DNA from: Chloroflexota bacterium
Lineage (GTDB): Bacteria; Chloroflexota; Anaerolineae; UBA2200; JACIWT01
Length of the DNA: 64,000 bases
NCBI GenBank assembly: GCA_014360825.1
Contig: JACIWT010000001.1
Coordinates: 62,001 to 126,000 of the forward strand
Direction of reading: 5' to 3'
This document shows, one piece after another, positions 15,701 to 24,503 of the stretch (within the stretch, counting starts at the first letter, position 1; every line of letters starts with the position of its first letter). A program made the translations under genes and the position numbers. The notes under the pieces were generated by a model. It saw only the letters and a program-made list of their open reading frames with translations. It had not been told where the DNA came from and did not search any database.

Positions 15701-17216
15701 TAATAATTTCACCATTTCCTATCTGGCCAGCGATCCAGCGCCGGGCTCTGGTATCAAGCAGGCATATTACAAGGTGGGGACGGCGCCGGTATCACCAGGT
15801 GATTACGATGGCTACCAAGCAGCGGCGGGGTTTCCTTATATGATTGAGAACGTTCACATCCCATCTGAGGGCCGCTGGACGGTGTACGTGTGGCTGGAGG
15901 ATGTGGCCTGCAACGCTGATTACACTCGATACGCCACGGCAACGCTTTATTACGACGCGACTGGGCCCACAATGACGGTCAGTTACACCGGTACGTCAGG
16001 GCTAAATGGCTGGCATGTTTCATTGCCCCTGACCATTACTATCTCCGGCGTTGACACAGCCTCTGGCTGGGACCCTGCCAGTCTGCGGTACCGGTACCAG
16101 GGATGTGACGGCGATTGGTCGGCCTGGATTACCGGTACCAGTTTCCCTATCACCTGTGAGGGGGTGATCTCCTTTGAATACAGTTCTAAAGATGTGGCTG
16201 GCAACTGGGTGACCGCAACGAATGCAGTAAAAATAGATACCACTGCCCCAACCCCCTGGGTTGAGGTGGGCCTGCGCCAGACCGCAAGTTCATTTCCGGT
16301 GACCTGGGGGGCCACCGATGTGGGAGGATCAGGATTGGCAATAACGGAGACCTACGACGTGCAGTGGCGGCGTGGGACAGACGGCTCTTGGCAGGACTGG
16401 CAGGTGGGAGTGACGGCCACCTCGGCACAGTTCAGCGGCGCGATTCCGGGCTGGACGTATTACTTCCGCGCTCGAGCCCGTGATCAGGCCGGGAACGCGC
16501 GGGATTGGGCAGATGTGTACACCGCATACACGTTTGTGGACGTCGGCATCATCCAGAACCCGGGTTTCGAAAGCGGCCTTACGGGGTGGACGACGGGCGG
16601 CGAACTAGGAGTGAGCATTGTCCAGACAGACTGGTGCGGACAGGGTCAGACGAAAGCCGTTCGTCTGGGCAACCCCGACTACCCCAACGATGAGGTGCCC
16701 GTAGCGCAAGCCGTGGTATCCCAGTGGATTAATGTGCCTCCTGCCAACCAGATTCCTAATCCTGGATTGCTGTTTGGGTACCATATTCGAACCTATGATT
16801 TCGTGTGGGGTTGTTGGTTGGATTTATACTACGACTCTTTCGAAGTCCATGTACAAACCCAAGATGGAAAAGACCACTGGCTTTTCTGGGATGGTAATTG
16901 GGAGCGTTGCCGCTTGCGCCTGTTCACAGACCTCGGTTGTCGGCAGGGCTTTGTAGATCTTACCCCATTTAGCGGCCAAAGAGTCCTCCTGCAATTCTCC
17001 GTGCGTAACAGTTCGGGCACGCCATATCCGCCTTCGGGGCCTGTCGTATTTGAAGGAACTGACTGGTATAACACATGGGCCGAGGTTGACGATTTGCAAA
17101 TCGTGAATCTCGAGGCTAAAATTAGGTTGCCAGTGATACGTCGCGGCATTTGCGCTGGGCCTCCAAGTTGCGGCTTTGGCTGGAGTTCACTTGATCTCGC
17201 CGGCCCCAGCAGATAG
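12735..17216 (+). CDS. giant exported multi-Ig-like (OmpL47-type) protein with C-terminal jelly-roll-like module
   Basis: 1,493 residues from ATG 12735 (a GTG at 12696 lacks support). The N-terminus has positive residues and a long hydrophobic helix (WGLLLLVGGLLFISLTLVTFVADA, in parts), acting as signal peptide or anchor. The body is a chain of about 11 Ig/FN3-like modules, each opening with a DxxxP linker (for example LDTTPPATS, IDSVPPTTT, YDATPPTTT). Most end with DRAGN/DVAGN-type turns, as in OmpL47-type bacterial Ig repeats. After an FN3-like module (VQWRRGTDGSWQDWQ) comes a region opening NPGFESGLTGW, typical of carbohydrate-binding jelly rolls. No LPXTG or sortase tail is visible. It is likely a cell-surface or stalk protein; the ligand is unknown. 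Confidence 0.85.
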   Translation: MTESRSENRMWYILSRWGLLLLVGGLLFISLTLVTFVADAAQKGVVSLSPSTSTWWDFTPTGWVTSVPLTAAISVNDSLGLDPGTAEYRISTDGGMSWTTWGNANLTYYSPISVAMRITVTNLMLPDSASDNIIAFRVNDLLGGTDSTTRTIMVDARGPTTTISVPAYAGPAWDRLIRGTASDTTNAVQRVEITVQRASDHSYLNAAGGWSVIQTWLTATGTTMWQYSLAGVLLETGSHTVTARAFDTLGNEQSPHTTAVFVYDILPPETVVSTCVISPYYGPNSWPGQVHGYAQDASGVVAVNLTLQRQDNGTYYNGLGGWSGTVVTLSADLVNPGGSYTDWSYPFAPTEDVTLTVRASAVDLAGNRQEPLASCAFVYDATSPSAPTNITVYPDTWTRINSFEIFWQNPADPSGIVGAYYKIGAPPEASSDYTGFSSGADISAIAGITVTGEGKHNVYLWLEDGAGNSDYRLPHRAEVIDAFKLDTTPPATSIITEGTSVQNGWWHPPVILRLFPNDEKVGINATSGVSATFHQIGAGSWISGTEVTVTTQCTTTVSYYSVDRAGNEELPHSIHVKIDSVPPTTTIGVITGTIGCLDWYTGPVQALLSVFDECSGVDITRYRIETDGLWRQGTLMSIENDGVFTPTFYSTDLAGNAESVVTATTPIKIDTRAPWTTVAITGPGSVPGWFTGSVTATLTVTDGFPLWAVSGVKRTEYNRNNTGWVTWTGGPVQISGEGRHSFAYRSVDNACNISPTAVITVNIDQTPPSRFPVLPQVQPSDWTRTNAFTISWTQNPVDALSGFGGVRYVLDVPPQSAYVGTLITGTNLSAIGPITVPSEGAHTLYIWPQDVAGNAQAGYDILSLKYDATPPTTTPVISGTRCVGSQWYKPPVVVTLTAVDALPGSTMNGGLIAWNDILEGMPTGWITETYPSGGKVITLTASGRHYLDYRAVDRAGNVESAGRATIWIDGVAPNVPTIVGVNPVTWTANNNFTISYLASDPAPGSGIKQAYYKVGTAPVSPGDYDGYQAAAGFPYMIENVHIPSEGRWTVYVWLEDVACNADYTRYATATLYYDATGPTMTVSYTGTSGLNGWHVSLPLTITISGVDTASGWDPASLRYRYQGCDGDWSAWITGTSFPITCEGVISFEYSSKDVAGNWVTATNAVKIDTTAPTPWVEVGLRQTASSFPVTWGATDVGGSGLAITETYDVQWRRGTDGSWQDWQVGVTATSAQFSGAIPGWTYYFRARARDQAGNARDWADVYTAYTFVDVGIIQNPGFESGLTGWTTGGELGVSIVQTDWCGQGQTKAVRLGNPDYPNDEVPVAQAVVSQWINVPPANQIPNPGLLFGYHIRTYDFVWGCWLDLYYDSFEVHVQTQDGKDHWLFWDGNWERCRLRLFTDLGCRQGFVDLTPFSGQRVLLQFSVRNSSGTPYPPSGPVVFEGTDWYNTWAEVDDLQIVNLEAKIRLPVIRRGICAGPPSCGFGWSSLDLAGPSR

Positions 17217-17285
17217 CCTATTCGAGCGCCCATCCTGTAACGGCACCGTTGGCATTCACTGGCATCCTGTGTGGGAGGAGAGCCC

Positions 17286-18716
17286 ATGTACGGCGATGCT
17301 CAACCCGGACCCGATGAGGAAGAGGTCAGAAACGAAGACGAAGTAACGGCCTCGAGCCCACCACTTGATGCGGAAACCCTGTATGTTCAGGGCATGGCCC
17401 ATTACCGCAGCCGCGAGTGGGAACAGGCACGGGAGTGTTTCTTGCGGCTGAAAGAGATAGACCCCACACGGCGAGGCGTTGACGCTCTCCTCAATGAAGT
17501 GGACATTTTCATTCAACTGGAGAGGGTCCAACCTGATCGTCGCAAGCCTTCAGCAGAGCCTGCTGAGGTACCCGAAGCGTATGCTGTCCCCGAAGAAGAG
17601 GCGGTTCCTCGTGATTCCGGTATTCCAATGTGGCTGGTGGTCGCCCTGGTAGTAGTGGCGCTCGCTGTAGCAGTGATGACGCTGATCTATGTCGGTGTGA
17701 TACCCATCGGCGGCAGTGATGTACCCAGTTATATTAACCAGGGACGTGCCTTTTTCATCGTCGAGAACTACGAGGAGGCTATCAAGAACTTCAACAAAGC
17801 CTTGGAACTCGATCCCAACAATGCCGATGCCAAATTATGGCTGCAAAAAGCGCAGCAGCGCCTCCAGGTGAAGGAACTCTATAACGAGGCCAAAGCGCTG
17901 GTTAATCAGAACCGCTGCGATTTGGCGATTGACAAACTGGAAGCCCTCATGAAGTTGGACCCATCGTACAGGGACGCTGGCAACCTCCTGACCCAGTGCC
18001 GCCGTTATCAGGAATTAGACGGACTCTATGAGGAGGCGATGGGCTACTATAACGCCGGCGAGTGGGGCAAAGCGGCGGGCGTATTTGAGGTCATACAGGA
18101 CAAGGATGCCTCTTATCGCCAGACGGATATCAAGAGCAAGTTGTTTGATTGTTACTTGAACGATGGCAAACAGCGAATCGCCAATGCGAACGATTCGCTG
18201 GATATCATTCGCCAAGCAATACAGAGTTTTGACAACGCTCTGAATCTATTCCCTGATAGCACCGCCGTGCAGGAAGAGAAGCGTTTGGCGAGTCTTTACC
18301 GAGAGGGATATCTTGCTTACAGCCAGGCCAATTGGCCCCAGGCGACTGCCAGTCTATCCACAATTTACCATGTACGCCCGGACTATGCGGGAGGACGCAT
18401 TGCCCAATTACTGTGCGAGTCCTACATGAAACTTGGGGGCGCTTACCAAGCGGCCGGGGAGTTGCAACAGGCCTTAGACCAGTATAGGGCTGTCCTGTCC
18501 ATGCCCGAGTGTGAACAAGCCGAAGCGCGGGTGAAAGAACGTGAGGTTTTCTTGCTGCTCTTCCCACCTACAGCGACACCACGGCCTACTTCCACACCAA
18601 CGCGCACGCCAACAGCCACGCCAACGTCCACCGTGACGCTGACGCCTACCCTTGAGCCCACTGCCACACCCAAGCCCCCAGGACCAGGTCCTAAACCATC
18701 GCCAACACCTCGGTGA
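17286..18716 (+). CDS. single-pass membrane TPR protein with Thr/Pro-rich tail
   Basis: 476 residues; ATG 17286 is preceded by GGGAGGAG. Residues ~30-65 form one TPR-like helix pair (YVQGMAHYRSREWEQARECF) and 114-138 a single membrane helix (MWLVVALVVVALAVAVM and on). About 150-430 is a series of TPR units (AFFIVENYEEAIKNFNKALE and ALDQYRAVLSMPECEQ). The last ~50 residues are a low-complexity TP-repeat (TPTRTPTATPTSTVTLTPT), as in many Chloroflexi envelope proteins and probably O-glycosylated or wall-spanning. With no cleavable signal, the bulk is expected outside. It sits between the giant Ig protein and the propeller and may scaffold them. Confidence 0.85.
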   Translation: MYGDAQPGPDEEEVRNEDEVTASSPPLDAETLYVQGMAHYRSREWEQARECFLRLKEIDPTRRGVDALLNEVDIFIQLERVQPDRRKPSAEPAEVPEAYAVPEEEAVPRDSGIPMWLVVALVVVALAVAVMTLIYVGVIPIGGSDVPSYINQGRAFFIVENYEEAIKNFNKALELDPNNADAKLWLQKAQQRLQVKELYNEAKALVNQNRCDLAIDKLEALMKLDPSYRDAGNLLTQCRRYQELDGLYEEAMGYYNAGEWGKAAGVFEVIQDKDASYRQTDIKSKLFDCYLNDGKQRIANANDSLDIIRQAIQSFDNALNLFPDSTAVQEEKRLASLYREGYLAYSQANWPQATASLSTIYHVRPDYAGGRIAQLLCESYMKLGGAYQAAGELQQALDQYRAVLSMPECEQAEARVKEREVFLLLFPPTATPRPTSTPTRTPTATPTSTVTLTPTLEPTATPKPPGPGPKPSPTPR

Positions 18717-18724
18717 GCAGTTCG

Positions 18725-19819
18725 ATGAGATTTCAAACGGGGATCAGAAAACGCATTGGCGTTCGAGCGGCACAATTGGCCCTGGCTGTGGGTCTATTCT
18801 TGATCCCGCTTTTGGCGTTGCCATTCGCTATTAGCGAGGCACATAGGGGTCATTGGGAGCAGCTGGGCCTGTCAAAAAGTCTGGTGCGGCAGATAGTGGT
18901 GGCCAGTGGAGTTATGCCCACCATTTACGCTGTGGCCGAGGGGCAGGGGGTCTTCCGCAGCACTGACAACGGGATGACCTGGACACCGGTCAACAGCGGG
19001 CTACCCGCCGACTACATGGGCCGGCTCGGGGTGCAGTGTATCGCTGTTGACCCCCACAACCCTCAGGTTCTATTTGTCGGGCTCGATACCGTGGGGCGCA
19101 ACATTTCGAGCCTCTCTGCCAGTCTCTATCGGAGTACCGATGGGGGGATGTCGTGGCAGGGCCTGGGCCGTGACTTGGGCGGCGAGGAGGTGCGAGCCAT
19201 CGGGATTGCTCCGCCGATGGCTACTATTACTACTACGTGGGTATATGCGGCCGTGGGAGCAGGCCTTTATGTCAGCGCGGATAGCGGTAACTCGTGGACG
19301 CGGTTGGACTGGCGAGGTGGTGAAGTGAGGATTCCCATCACCACTATTTTGGTGGCCCCGGGCAATGTGCAAGTGGTCTACGTAGGAACCGCTGGCGGTG
19401 GTGTGTATAAGTCCGTGGATGGGGGCCTGACTTGGACGGCAGCAAATAAAGGCATTGAGACCGCTCACGTCTTGGCGTTGGCAATGTCGCCGGGTACAGG
19501 TGACATTTTGTACGCCGGGACGACGCTGGGTCTGTTTAGCAGCACCGATGAAGGTGCCTCGTGGCAACGGCAGGGAGAGCGTCTGGGCGAACAGGCGGTT
19601 TACGCTGTCGCGGTCCATCCCCTGGATGAGAAAATCGTGTACATTGGACTAGATGGTAGTGGTGTGCTGTGTTCCACTGATGGTGGGCACACATGGGCGC
19701 CAGCAAAACGTGGTTTGGGACATGCTCGTGTTTTCGCCTTGACAATAGATCCGTTGCTACCCTCTGCGATTTACGCAGGGACGCGGGATGGCGTGTGGTG
19801 CTACGTAGGCACAGAATGA
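18725..19819 (+). CDS. exported beta-propeller with six Asp-box (BNR/sortilin-like) repeats
   Basis: 364 residues. The start is ATG 18725 with GGTGAG 7 nt before it; a GTG at 18713 overlapping the previous stop is the alternative. The N-terminal RKRIGVRAAQLALAVGLFL region is a signal peptide or anchor. Six Asp-box motifs (S-x-D-x-G-x-x-W) are seen: STDNGMTW, STDGGMSW, SADSGNSW, SVDGGLTW, STDEGASW and STDGGHTW. They alternate with VYVGT/LYAGT strands, giving a sialidase- or Ycf48-like propeller fold. No sialidase catalytic Arg triad is obvious, so a binding or structural role is more likely. A hairpin terminator follows. Confidence 0.87.
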   Translation: MRFQTGIRKRIGVRAAQLALAVGLFLIPLLALPFAISEAHRGHWEQLGLSKSLVRQIVVASGVMPTIYAVAEGQGVFRSTDNGMTWTPVNSGLPADYMGRLGVQCIAVDPHNPQVLFVGLDTVGRNISSLSASLYRSTDGGMSWQGLGRDLGGEEVRAIGIAPPMATITTTWVYAAVGAGLYVSADSGNSWTRLDWRGGEVRIPITTILVAPGNVQVVYVGTAGGGVYKSVDGGLTWTAANKGIETAHVLALAMSPGTGDILYAGTTLGLFSSTDEGASWQRQGERLGEQAVYAVAVHPLDEKIVYIGLDGSGVLCSTDGGHTWAPAKRGLGHARVFALTIDPLLPSAIYAGTRDGVWCYVGTE

Positions 19820-19858
19820 ACCAGTTTGTCCAAGGTAAACGTTGTTGTGAGTAGTACG

Positions 19859-19881
19859 AGCCCGCCGTGTGCGGGCTTCTT
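19859..19881 (+). terminator. probable intrinsic terminator after the propeller gene
   Basis: A 7-bp perfect stem AGCCCGC/GCGGGCT with a 5-nt loop, followed by TCTTG, 40 nt after the stop codon at 19819. The T run is short, so termination may be partial. Confidence 0.55.
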
Positions 19882-19969
19882 GCGCTCTCCGGCGAGATCG
19901 GCGATCGGGATGTTTCTACTTGCCCTTTCATCACTTCGCTCTGGCGGTTAACGTTGAAACGGTGCGCTG

Positions 19970-22258
19970 ATGTATCTCAGGGATGACCCTGCTCGAGAAT
20001 ATGAGGAGTTCATCTACCGCAACGAGCGGCTGTTCGGCACGTTGTTGCGTTGGGTGCTGCTCGCTGTGGGTTTAATAGGGACTCGGTTTCTCCAGACTTT
20101 CCGCTACCACAGTTTTCTGGCGTTAGGATGCCTTGTGTATCTCATCGCCACGGTCATTCTCACCTATGTATTTGTGGTGGAGAAGGAACTAGTCCAGCGG
20201 GCCAGTCGCAATTTCTACTTGGGGATTTATGTGCTGGACATTGCTTTTGTCAGTTTAGTTATTTATTTCAGTGGCGGAGTTTCCAGCGAGGCGTTTTTGA
20301 TGTATGGCTTGCTGGCCATTAAGGGGGCGCTCTACTATCCCGCCTGGCATAGCGCTGTGCTCATCTCCCTGTTCCTTGCCCCGCTGTATGTGCTGGTACT
20401 TTACCTTGCTGCAGGTAGCGTGTATTTCCTTACCGATACAGATTTCTGGCTGCGTTATGCCCTGCTCTTTGCAGGTGTCCTGGGGGGCATTTATCTGGGT
20501 TGGGTTCTGGAGGAGCGCCAATCGTATATCAACACTCTGGATCGAGAGTTGGATCTGAAAAGCATCGACCTGGATCGCAAGGCGCGAGTGTTGCAGAAGA
20601 CGGCCAGCGATCTGGGAGATCGGGTGTTAGAACTACGGACCCTCCAAGAGGGCATCAAGGCGATCAACTCTGCATTGGCTTTGGAGAGCGTACTGCGTTT
20701 GATTGTGGCGAATGCCTCCCAGGTGCTTGGCGGAGCACGTTGCACCATCGCCTTATTTGATGAAGAGGCAGGGGGAGTCGTCACCAGAGCTGCCTCTGGC
20801 GTAGCGCTTGAGGATTTGCAGGCCACGCGGTTCAAACTGGATCAGGGTATCGAAGGCTGGGTCATTCAATCTGGCCGGCCAGCGCTTGTCAGCGATGTGG
20901 AGACCGATTCCCGCTTCGTAAACCTGAGCGGGGTACCCGTAGCTTCATTAATCTGTGTGCCCCTATTCTCGGATGGACGGGCTATCGGGGCACTCACTGC
21001 TATGAGCCCTGAACGCGATGCCTTTAATACTGAGTCTCTCAATTTGCTGGATGCCTTTGCGGATCAGGCTGCGGTGGCGGTGAAGAACGCTCGCCTTTAC
21101 GAGAGGCTGACGCAAGAGCAGAGGCAGACGGCAGCGCTTTACCAGCGAGTATATGAAAAGAGCAACGAACTGGAGGCTATCCTGCGAGGCATCGGCGATG
21201 GAGTGATTGTTACAGACCCCAAGTTGCGGCTTTTACTGGTGAACCCAGTCGCAACCCGCATCTTTGGCATTGGCAGCGATGTAGATACTAGTGTACCTAT
21301 CTCTCAATTGGTGTTAGACCACGCTGCTCTTTCCCAGTTGTTTGAGGACGCACTGGCTAACCCGGACAAGGCAGTGGCCCGTGAGATCACTCTATCCAAA
21401 GGGGACAAGGAAATGATTTTCGCCGCCCTGGCCTCTACAGTGCGAGGTGCTGACGGGAACGTGCGCGGAGTAGTGACGGTCCTGCGGGATGTGACCAGTC
21501 AGAAAGAACTCGACCGCATGAAATCGGATTTCTTGTCAGTTGTCTCCCATGAATTGAAGACACCCTTGCATTCGATCAAGGGTTTTGTGGACATCATTTT
21601 GATGGGAAAGACCGGCGAGATCAATGAAGTGCAACGCGATTTTCTCCAGACCGTTATGGATCAGGCGACACAACTGCAGAATCTCATCAATGACTTATTG
21701 GAGTTCTCACGTCTGGAGTCTGGGCAAGTCAAACTGCGCCCAGAGCCGATGTCGCTGTATGAGGTTGCTGACCGTGTGGTGGGCAGACTCAAGCCCCTGG
21801 CCGATCAGGGCGGCGTGAATCTAAAGAGCGATATTGCCGCGGATTTCACAGTGATTGAGGCTGATGCCGCGCGCGTCGAGCAGGTGATCACAAATCTGGT
21901 GGACAACGCCATCAAATTCACGCCATCTGGAGGCCGTGTCGTGATTTCTGCCGAAGATCGAGGTAATCATGTGCAGGTCTCGGTCTCAGATACGGGCATC
22001 GGAATCCCCCCTGAAGAACAGGAACGGATTTTTGATCGCTTCTATCAGGTAGAGAAAGGACCGACGCGTTCCTACCGAGGCACCGGTTTGGGGCTCACTA
22101 TTTGTAAGCATATCGTGGAACACCATCATGGGCGGATTTGGGTGGAGTCACGCGAAGGAGAAGGCAGCGTCTTCCATTTCACCTTGCCCAAGCGTATGCC
22201 GGATCAGGAGGAATTGCTTTTAGACTTCTCCACATTGCCGGAACGAGAAACGCCTTAG
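19970..22258 (+). CDS. membrane hybrid sensor histidine kinase (6TM-GAF-PAS-HisKA-HATPase)
   Basis: 762 residues. About 25-185 is a six-helix membrane sensor domain. It is followed by a coiled coil and a GAF domain (~225-375, QEGIKAINSALALESVLRLI onward) and a PAS domain (~395-515, GDGVIVTDPKLRLLLVNPVA). Then come HisKA with phosphoacceptor His527 (SHELKTPLHSIKG) and HATPase_c with N box (NLVDNAIKFTPSGG), DTGIGIPPEEQ, and GTGLGLTICKHIVEHHHG. All catalytic motifs are intact. The signal is unknown; the GAF/PAS pair suggests cytoplasmic ligand or redox input as well. No response regulator is adjacent; the OmpR-type regulator at 11928 is the only one in the window. Confidence 0.96.
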   Translation: MYLRDDPAREYEEFIYRNERLFGTLLRWVLLAVGLIGTRFLQTFRYHSFLALGCLVYLIATVILTYVFVVEKELVQRASRNFYLGIYVLDIAFVSLVIYFSGGVSSEAFLMYGLLAIKGALYYPAWHSAVLISLFLAPLYVLVLYLAAGSVYFLTDTDFWLRYALLFAGVLGGIYLGWVLEERQSYINTLDRELDLKSIDLDRKARVLQKTASDLGDRVLELRTLQEGIKAINSALALESVLRLIVANASQVLGGARCTIALFDEEAGGVVTRAASGVALEDLQATRFKLDQGIEGWVIQSGRPALVSDVETDSRFVNLSGVPVASLICVPLFSDGRAIGALTAMSPERDAFNTESLNLLDAFADQAAVAVKNARLYERLTQEQRQTAALYQRVYEKSNELEAILRGIGDGVIVTDPKLRLLLVNPVATRIFGIGSDVDTSVPISQLVLDHAALSQLFEDALANPDKAVAREITLSKGDKEMIFAALASTVRGADGNVRGVVTVLRDVTSQKELDRMKSDFLSVVSHELKTPLHSIKGFVDIILMGKTGEINEVQRDFLQTVMDQATQLQNLINDLLEFSRLESGQVKLRPEPMSLYEVADRVVGRLKPLADQGGVNLKSDIAADFTVIEADAARVEQVITNLVDNAIKFTPSGGRVVISAEDRGNHVQVSVSDTGIGIPPEEQERIFDRFYQVEKGPTRSYRGTGLGLTICKHIVEHHHGRIWVESREGEGSVFHFTLPKRMPDQEELLLDFSTLPERETP

Positions 22259-22267
22259 GAACTGCTC

Positions 22268-22335
22268 ATAAGCCCCTGAAACACCTATTTGAATGACTGG
22301 ATTTTGGTTTAAGGTAGTTTCGGGGCTTATTTCAT
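22268..22335 (+). terminator. long-loop terminator hairpin after the histidine kinase
   Basis: Arms ATAAGCCCC-t-GAAAC (22268-22282) and GTTTCGGGGCTTAT (22317-22330), 14 pairs with one bulged T, 34-nt loop, then TTCATT. It starts 10 nt after the stop codon. The rest of the gap to 22536 is AT-rich with no gene seen. Confidence 0.55.
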
Positions 22336-22536
22336 TGTTGAGCACCCAAAAGCGCATAGCATCCTGAAAAATTTGATATGAAAGTTGCTTTAAAAAGTGT
22401 GAATATGAGTTTATTGTAACCTCCCCGGCGAGCCCAGTTCATCTTCTTTTCACCTTGCAAACGTAGAATGATGCCAGGTCAAGGGAGACTGCCCAGAATA
22501 TATAGGGCTCGGAGGCATCATCATGAGGGGGTTACC

Positions 22537-22998
22537 ATGGCTCTTTACGTGCGAGAGCTGAGCGAGTCCGAGGAATTGCAGTTGCGCCAATGGCTCTCGA
22601 GCGGGGACCGGGAACTGGAGCACCGGGCGCGAATTATCTTGCTCTCCAGCGAGGGCTACCGGGTGCCGGAGATTGGCCCGATGACCCGTTCGCATCCCGC
22701 CAACCTCCGCAAATGGATTCGCCGCTTCAATGACCGGGGATGTGCGGGCCTACTAACTAAGAGATCTGGTGGTCCTCGCCCGCGTTTTTCCTCTACACAG
22801 CGTGAACAGATTGTCTCTTTAGCACAACAGAATCCACGTGAGTTGGGCCTGAATTTCAGCCGCTGGACATTACACCGGCTGGCTGCGGAAGCCAAGAAAC
22901 GCGGCATCGTGGATAATATCAGCCATGAATCCGTGCGGCAGATCTTGTTAAGGGCTGGTCTCTACAGCCATGCGCGGAAGCACAGGGAAGCGGCTTAA
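22537..22998 (+). pseudogene. N-terminal DNA-binding part of an IS630-type transposase, lacking the DDE domain
   Basis: A 153-residue intact frame from ATG 22537 (upstream in-frame ATG at 22468 has no support). It contains the IS630/Tc1 tandem helix-turn-helix region: ELEHRARIILLSSEGYRVPEI, then ANLRKWIRRFNDRGCAGLL, then SRWTLHRLAAEAKKRG and ISHESVRQILLRAG. It ends where the catalytic DDE domain would start, and no DDE sequence follows before the radical SAM gene. It could be a degenerate insertion sequence or a retained stand-alone DNA-binding protein, since there is no internal stop. Confidence 0.75.
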
Positions 22999-23036
22999 GT
23001 CGTTCCAACTCTCACACCAAAAGGCATGGGGTAAGC

Positions 23037-24503
23037 GTGCGTGTTTGCCTGATCTCGCCCAAATGGCATGCAATGGCCAATAGTTACCCACCGCTAGGTT
23101 TGGGCTACTTGGCAGCCGTCCTGGAAAAGGCTGGTCACCAGGTGGCTATATTTGATTTCGGCCTGAACCCACGTTCGTCCGTGGATGAGGACCTGGCACA
23201 AATAGCCTCTTTTCACCCTCATCTGGTGGGTTTTACCTCTATGACAAATGTATATCACAGTGCCGCAGATCTGGCGAGGTGGGTGAAGAGGGCCTTGGGT
23301 TGTCCCATTGTCTTTGGTGGCCCCCACGCCACGGTCTACCCTCTGCGCGTATTAGCCGAGCCGTTTGTGGATTATGTGGTCTACGGTGAAGGGGAGGAGA
23401 CGCTCTTAGAACTGGTGAGCGCGCTGGAGGGAAAAGGCCCGGACATCGAAGACATCCGCGGTCTTTGCTACAAAGCCAACAGCGAACTGCGTCAGAATCC
23501 TGCGCGCCCACTCCTGACCGATCTCGATGCCTTGCCTTTCCCGGCGCGGCATTTGTTCGAAATAGAGCGATATGGGCTATACACCCCAGATGGGGAGCGT
23601 ATGATCACCGTTCTTTCCAGTCGTGGCTGTCCTTTCAATTGTTCCTACTGTTTCAAGGGTATTGTGGGTCGGACATATCGCCAGCGTAGCCCACAGAACA
23701 TCATTGCCGAGTTGCGCCACGTGATGGCTGAGTATAACGTTCACAACTTCTACTTCATAGATGACCTGTTCACTATTGATAGCCGTCGCCTGGAAGCCTT
23801 TACGCAGAGGGTGATTGAGGAGGGGCTCGAGATACGCTGGCAGTGTCTGGGACGTGTGGACCGGGTGAAACCGGAGTTGTTGCGGAAAATGTACCAGGCT
23901 GGCTGTCGCCAGATCCATTACGGCATCGAATCTGGCAATCAGCGCATCTTGGATGAGGTGGGTAAAGGCATCACATTAGAGCAAGTTCGCCAAGCAGTCA
24001 CATGGACTGAGCAGGCTGGCATCGCTGCAAAGGGGTACTTTATGTTGGGTTTGCCAGGCGACACGGTGGAAACCATTGAGCAGACCATCGCTTTCGCTGC
24101 CAGTCTCGACCTAAAGGAAGCGATGTTCAGCATTACTACACCATTCCCTGGCACACGGCTGTGGGATGAACTGGTGCGGAAGCGTCCTGAGACGGAGTTC
24201 AATCAGGATTTCAGCCGCGCTTATTATTACACAAATTACGAAGATGAGGTCGCGCCCTTCCTGAATGTGTCTGAGGTGCCCGATACTACATTGGGCCACA
24301 TGGTGAAAGTGGCTCACTCCCATTTTCAAGAGGCCAAGCGCCGGCGGGTATATCGACGCGCTTTCGGTCGTTTTTGGGGCGATGTGCTCTGGTACTTGAG
24401 CCGGTTGCCGGGCGTGCGGGCGCTTGGACGGCGAATGTTGGGGTTGCCCTTTTTCGATGCGTTTCGCCAGATGCGGCGCGGGAGGGCTAAGACATGGGCT
24501 TGA
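23037..24503 (+). CDS. B12-binding-domain radical SAM protein
   Basis: 488 residues. An N-terminal cobalamin-binding Rossmann domain has YPPLGLGYLAAVLEKAGH, VGFTSMT and FGGPHATVYP (about 18-150). A radical SAM barrel holds the cluster Cys198, Cys202 and Cys205 (RGCPFNCSYC), with GIESGNQRILDEVGKG and MLGLPGDTVETIEQT further on. Relatives methylate unactivated carbons or make C-C bonds in lipids, hopanoids and natural products. The ~100-residue C-terminus (KRRRVYRRAFGRFW) is basic and may contact the membrane. Start GTG 23037, with GGGGTAAGC nearby. Next to glycosyltransferases, a lipid or sugar substrate is likely, but not identifiable. Confidence 0.92.
   Translation: MRVCLISPKWHAMANSYPPLGLGYLAAVLEKAGHQVAIFDFGLNPRSSVDEDLAQIASFHPHLVGFTSMTNVYHSAADLARWVKRALGCPIVFGGPHATVYPLRVLAEPFVDYVVYGEGEETLLELVSALEGKGPDIEDIRGLCYKANSELRQNPARPLLTDLDALPFPARHLFEIERYGLYTPDGERMITVLSSRGCPFNCSYCFKGIVGRTYRQRSPQNIIAELRHVMAEYNVHNFYFIDDLFTIDSRRLEAFTQRVIEEGLEIRWQCLGRVDRVKPELLRKMYQAGCRQIHYGIESGNQRILDEVGKGITLEQVRQAVTWTEQAGIAAKGYFMLGLPGDTVETIEQTIAFAASLDLKEAMFSITTPFPGTRLWDELVRKRPETEFNQDFSRAYYYTNYEDEVAPFLNVSEVPDTTLGHMVKVAHSHFQEAKRRRVYRRAFGRFWGDVLWYLSRLPGVRALGRRMLGLPFFDAFRQMRRGRAKTWA

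Noticed and set aside
12860-16500. Tandem DNA repeat or CRISPR-like array inside the giant Ig gene
   Set aside because: The repetition is at protein-module level (DxxxPP linkers, AGN turns) at ~100-residue spacing; the nucleotide sequence varies and there are no constant direct repeats.
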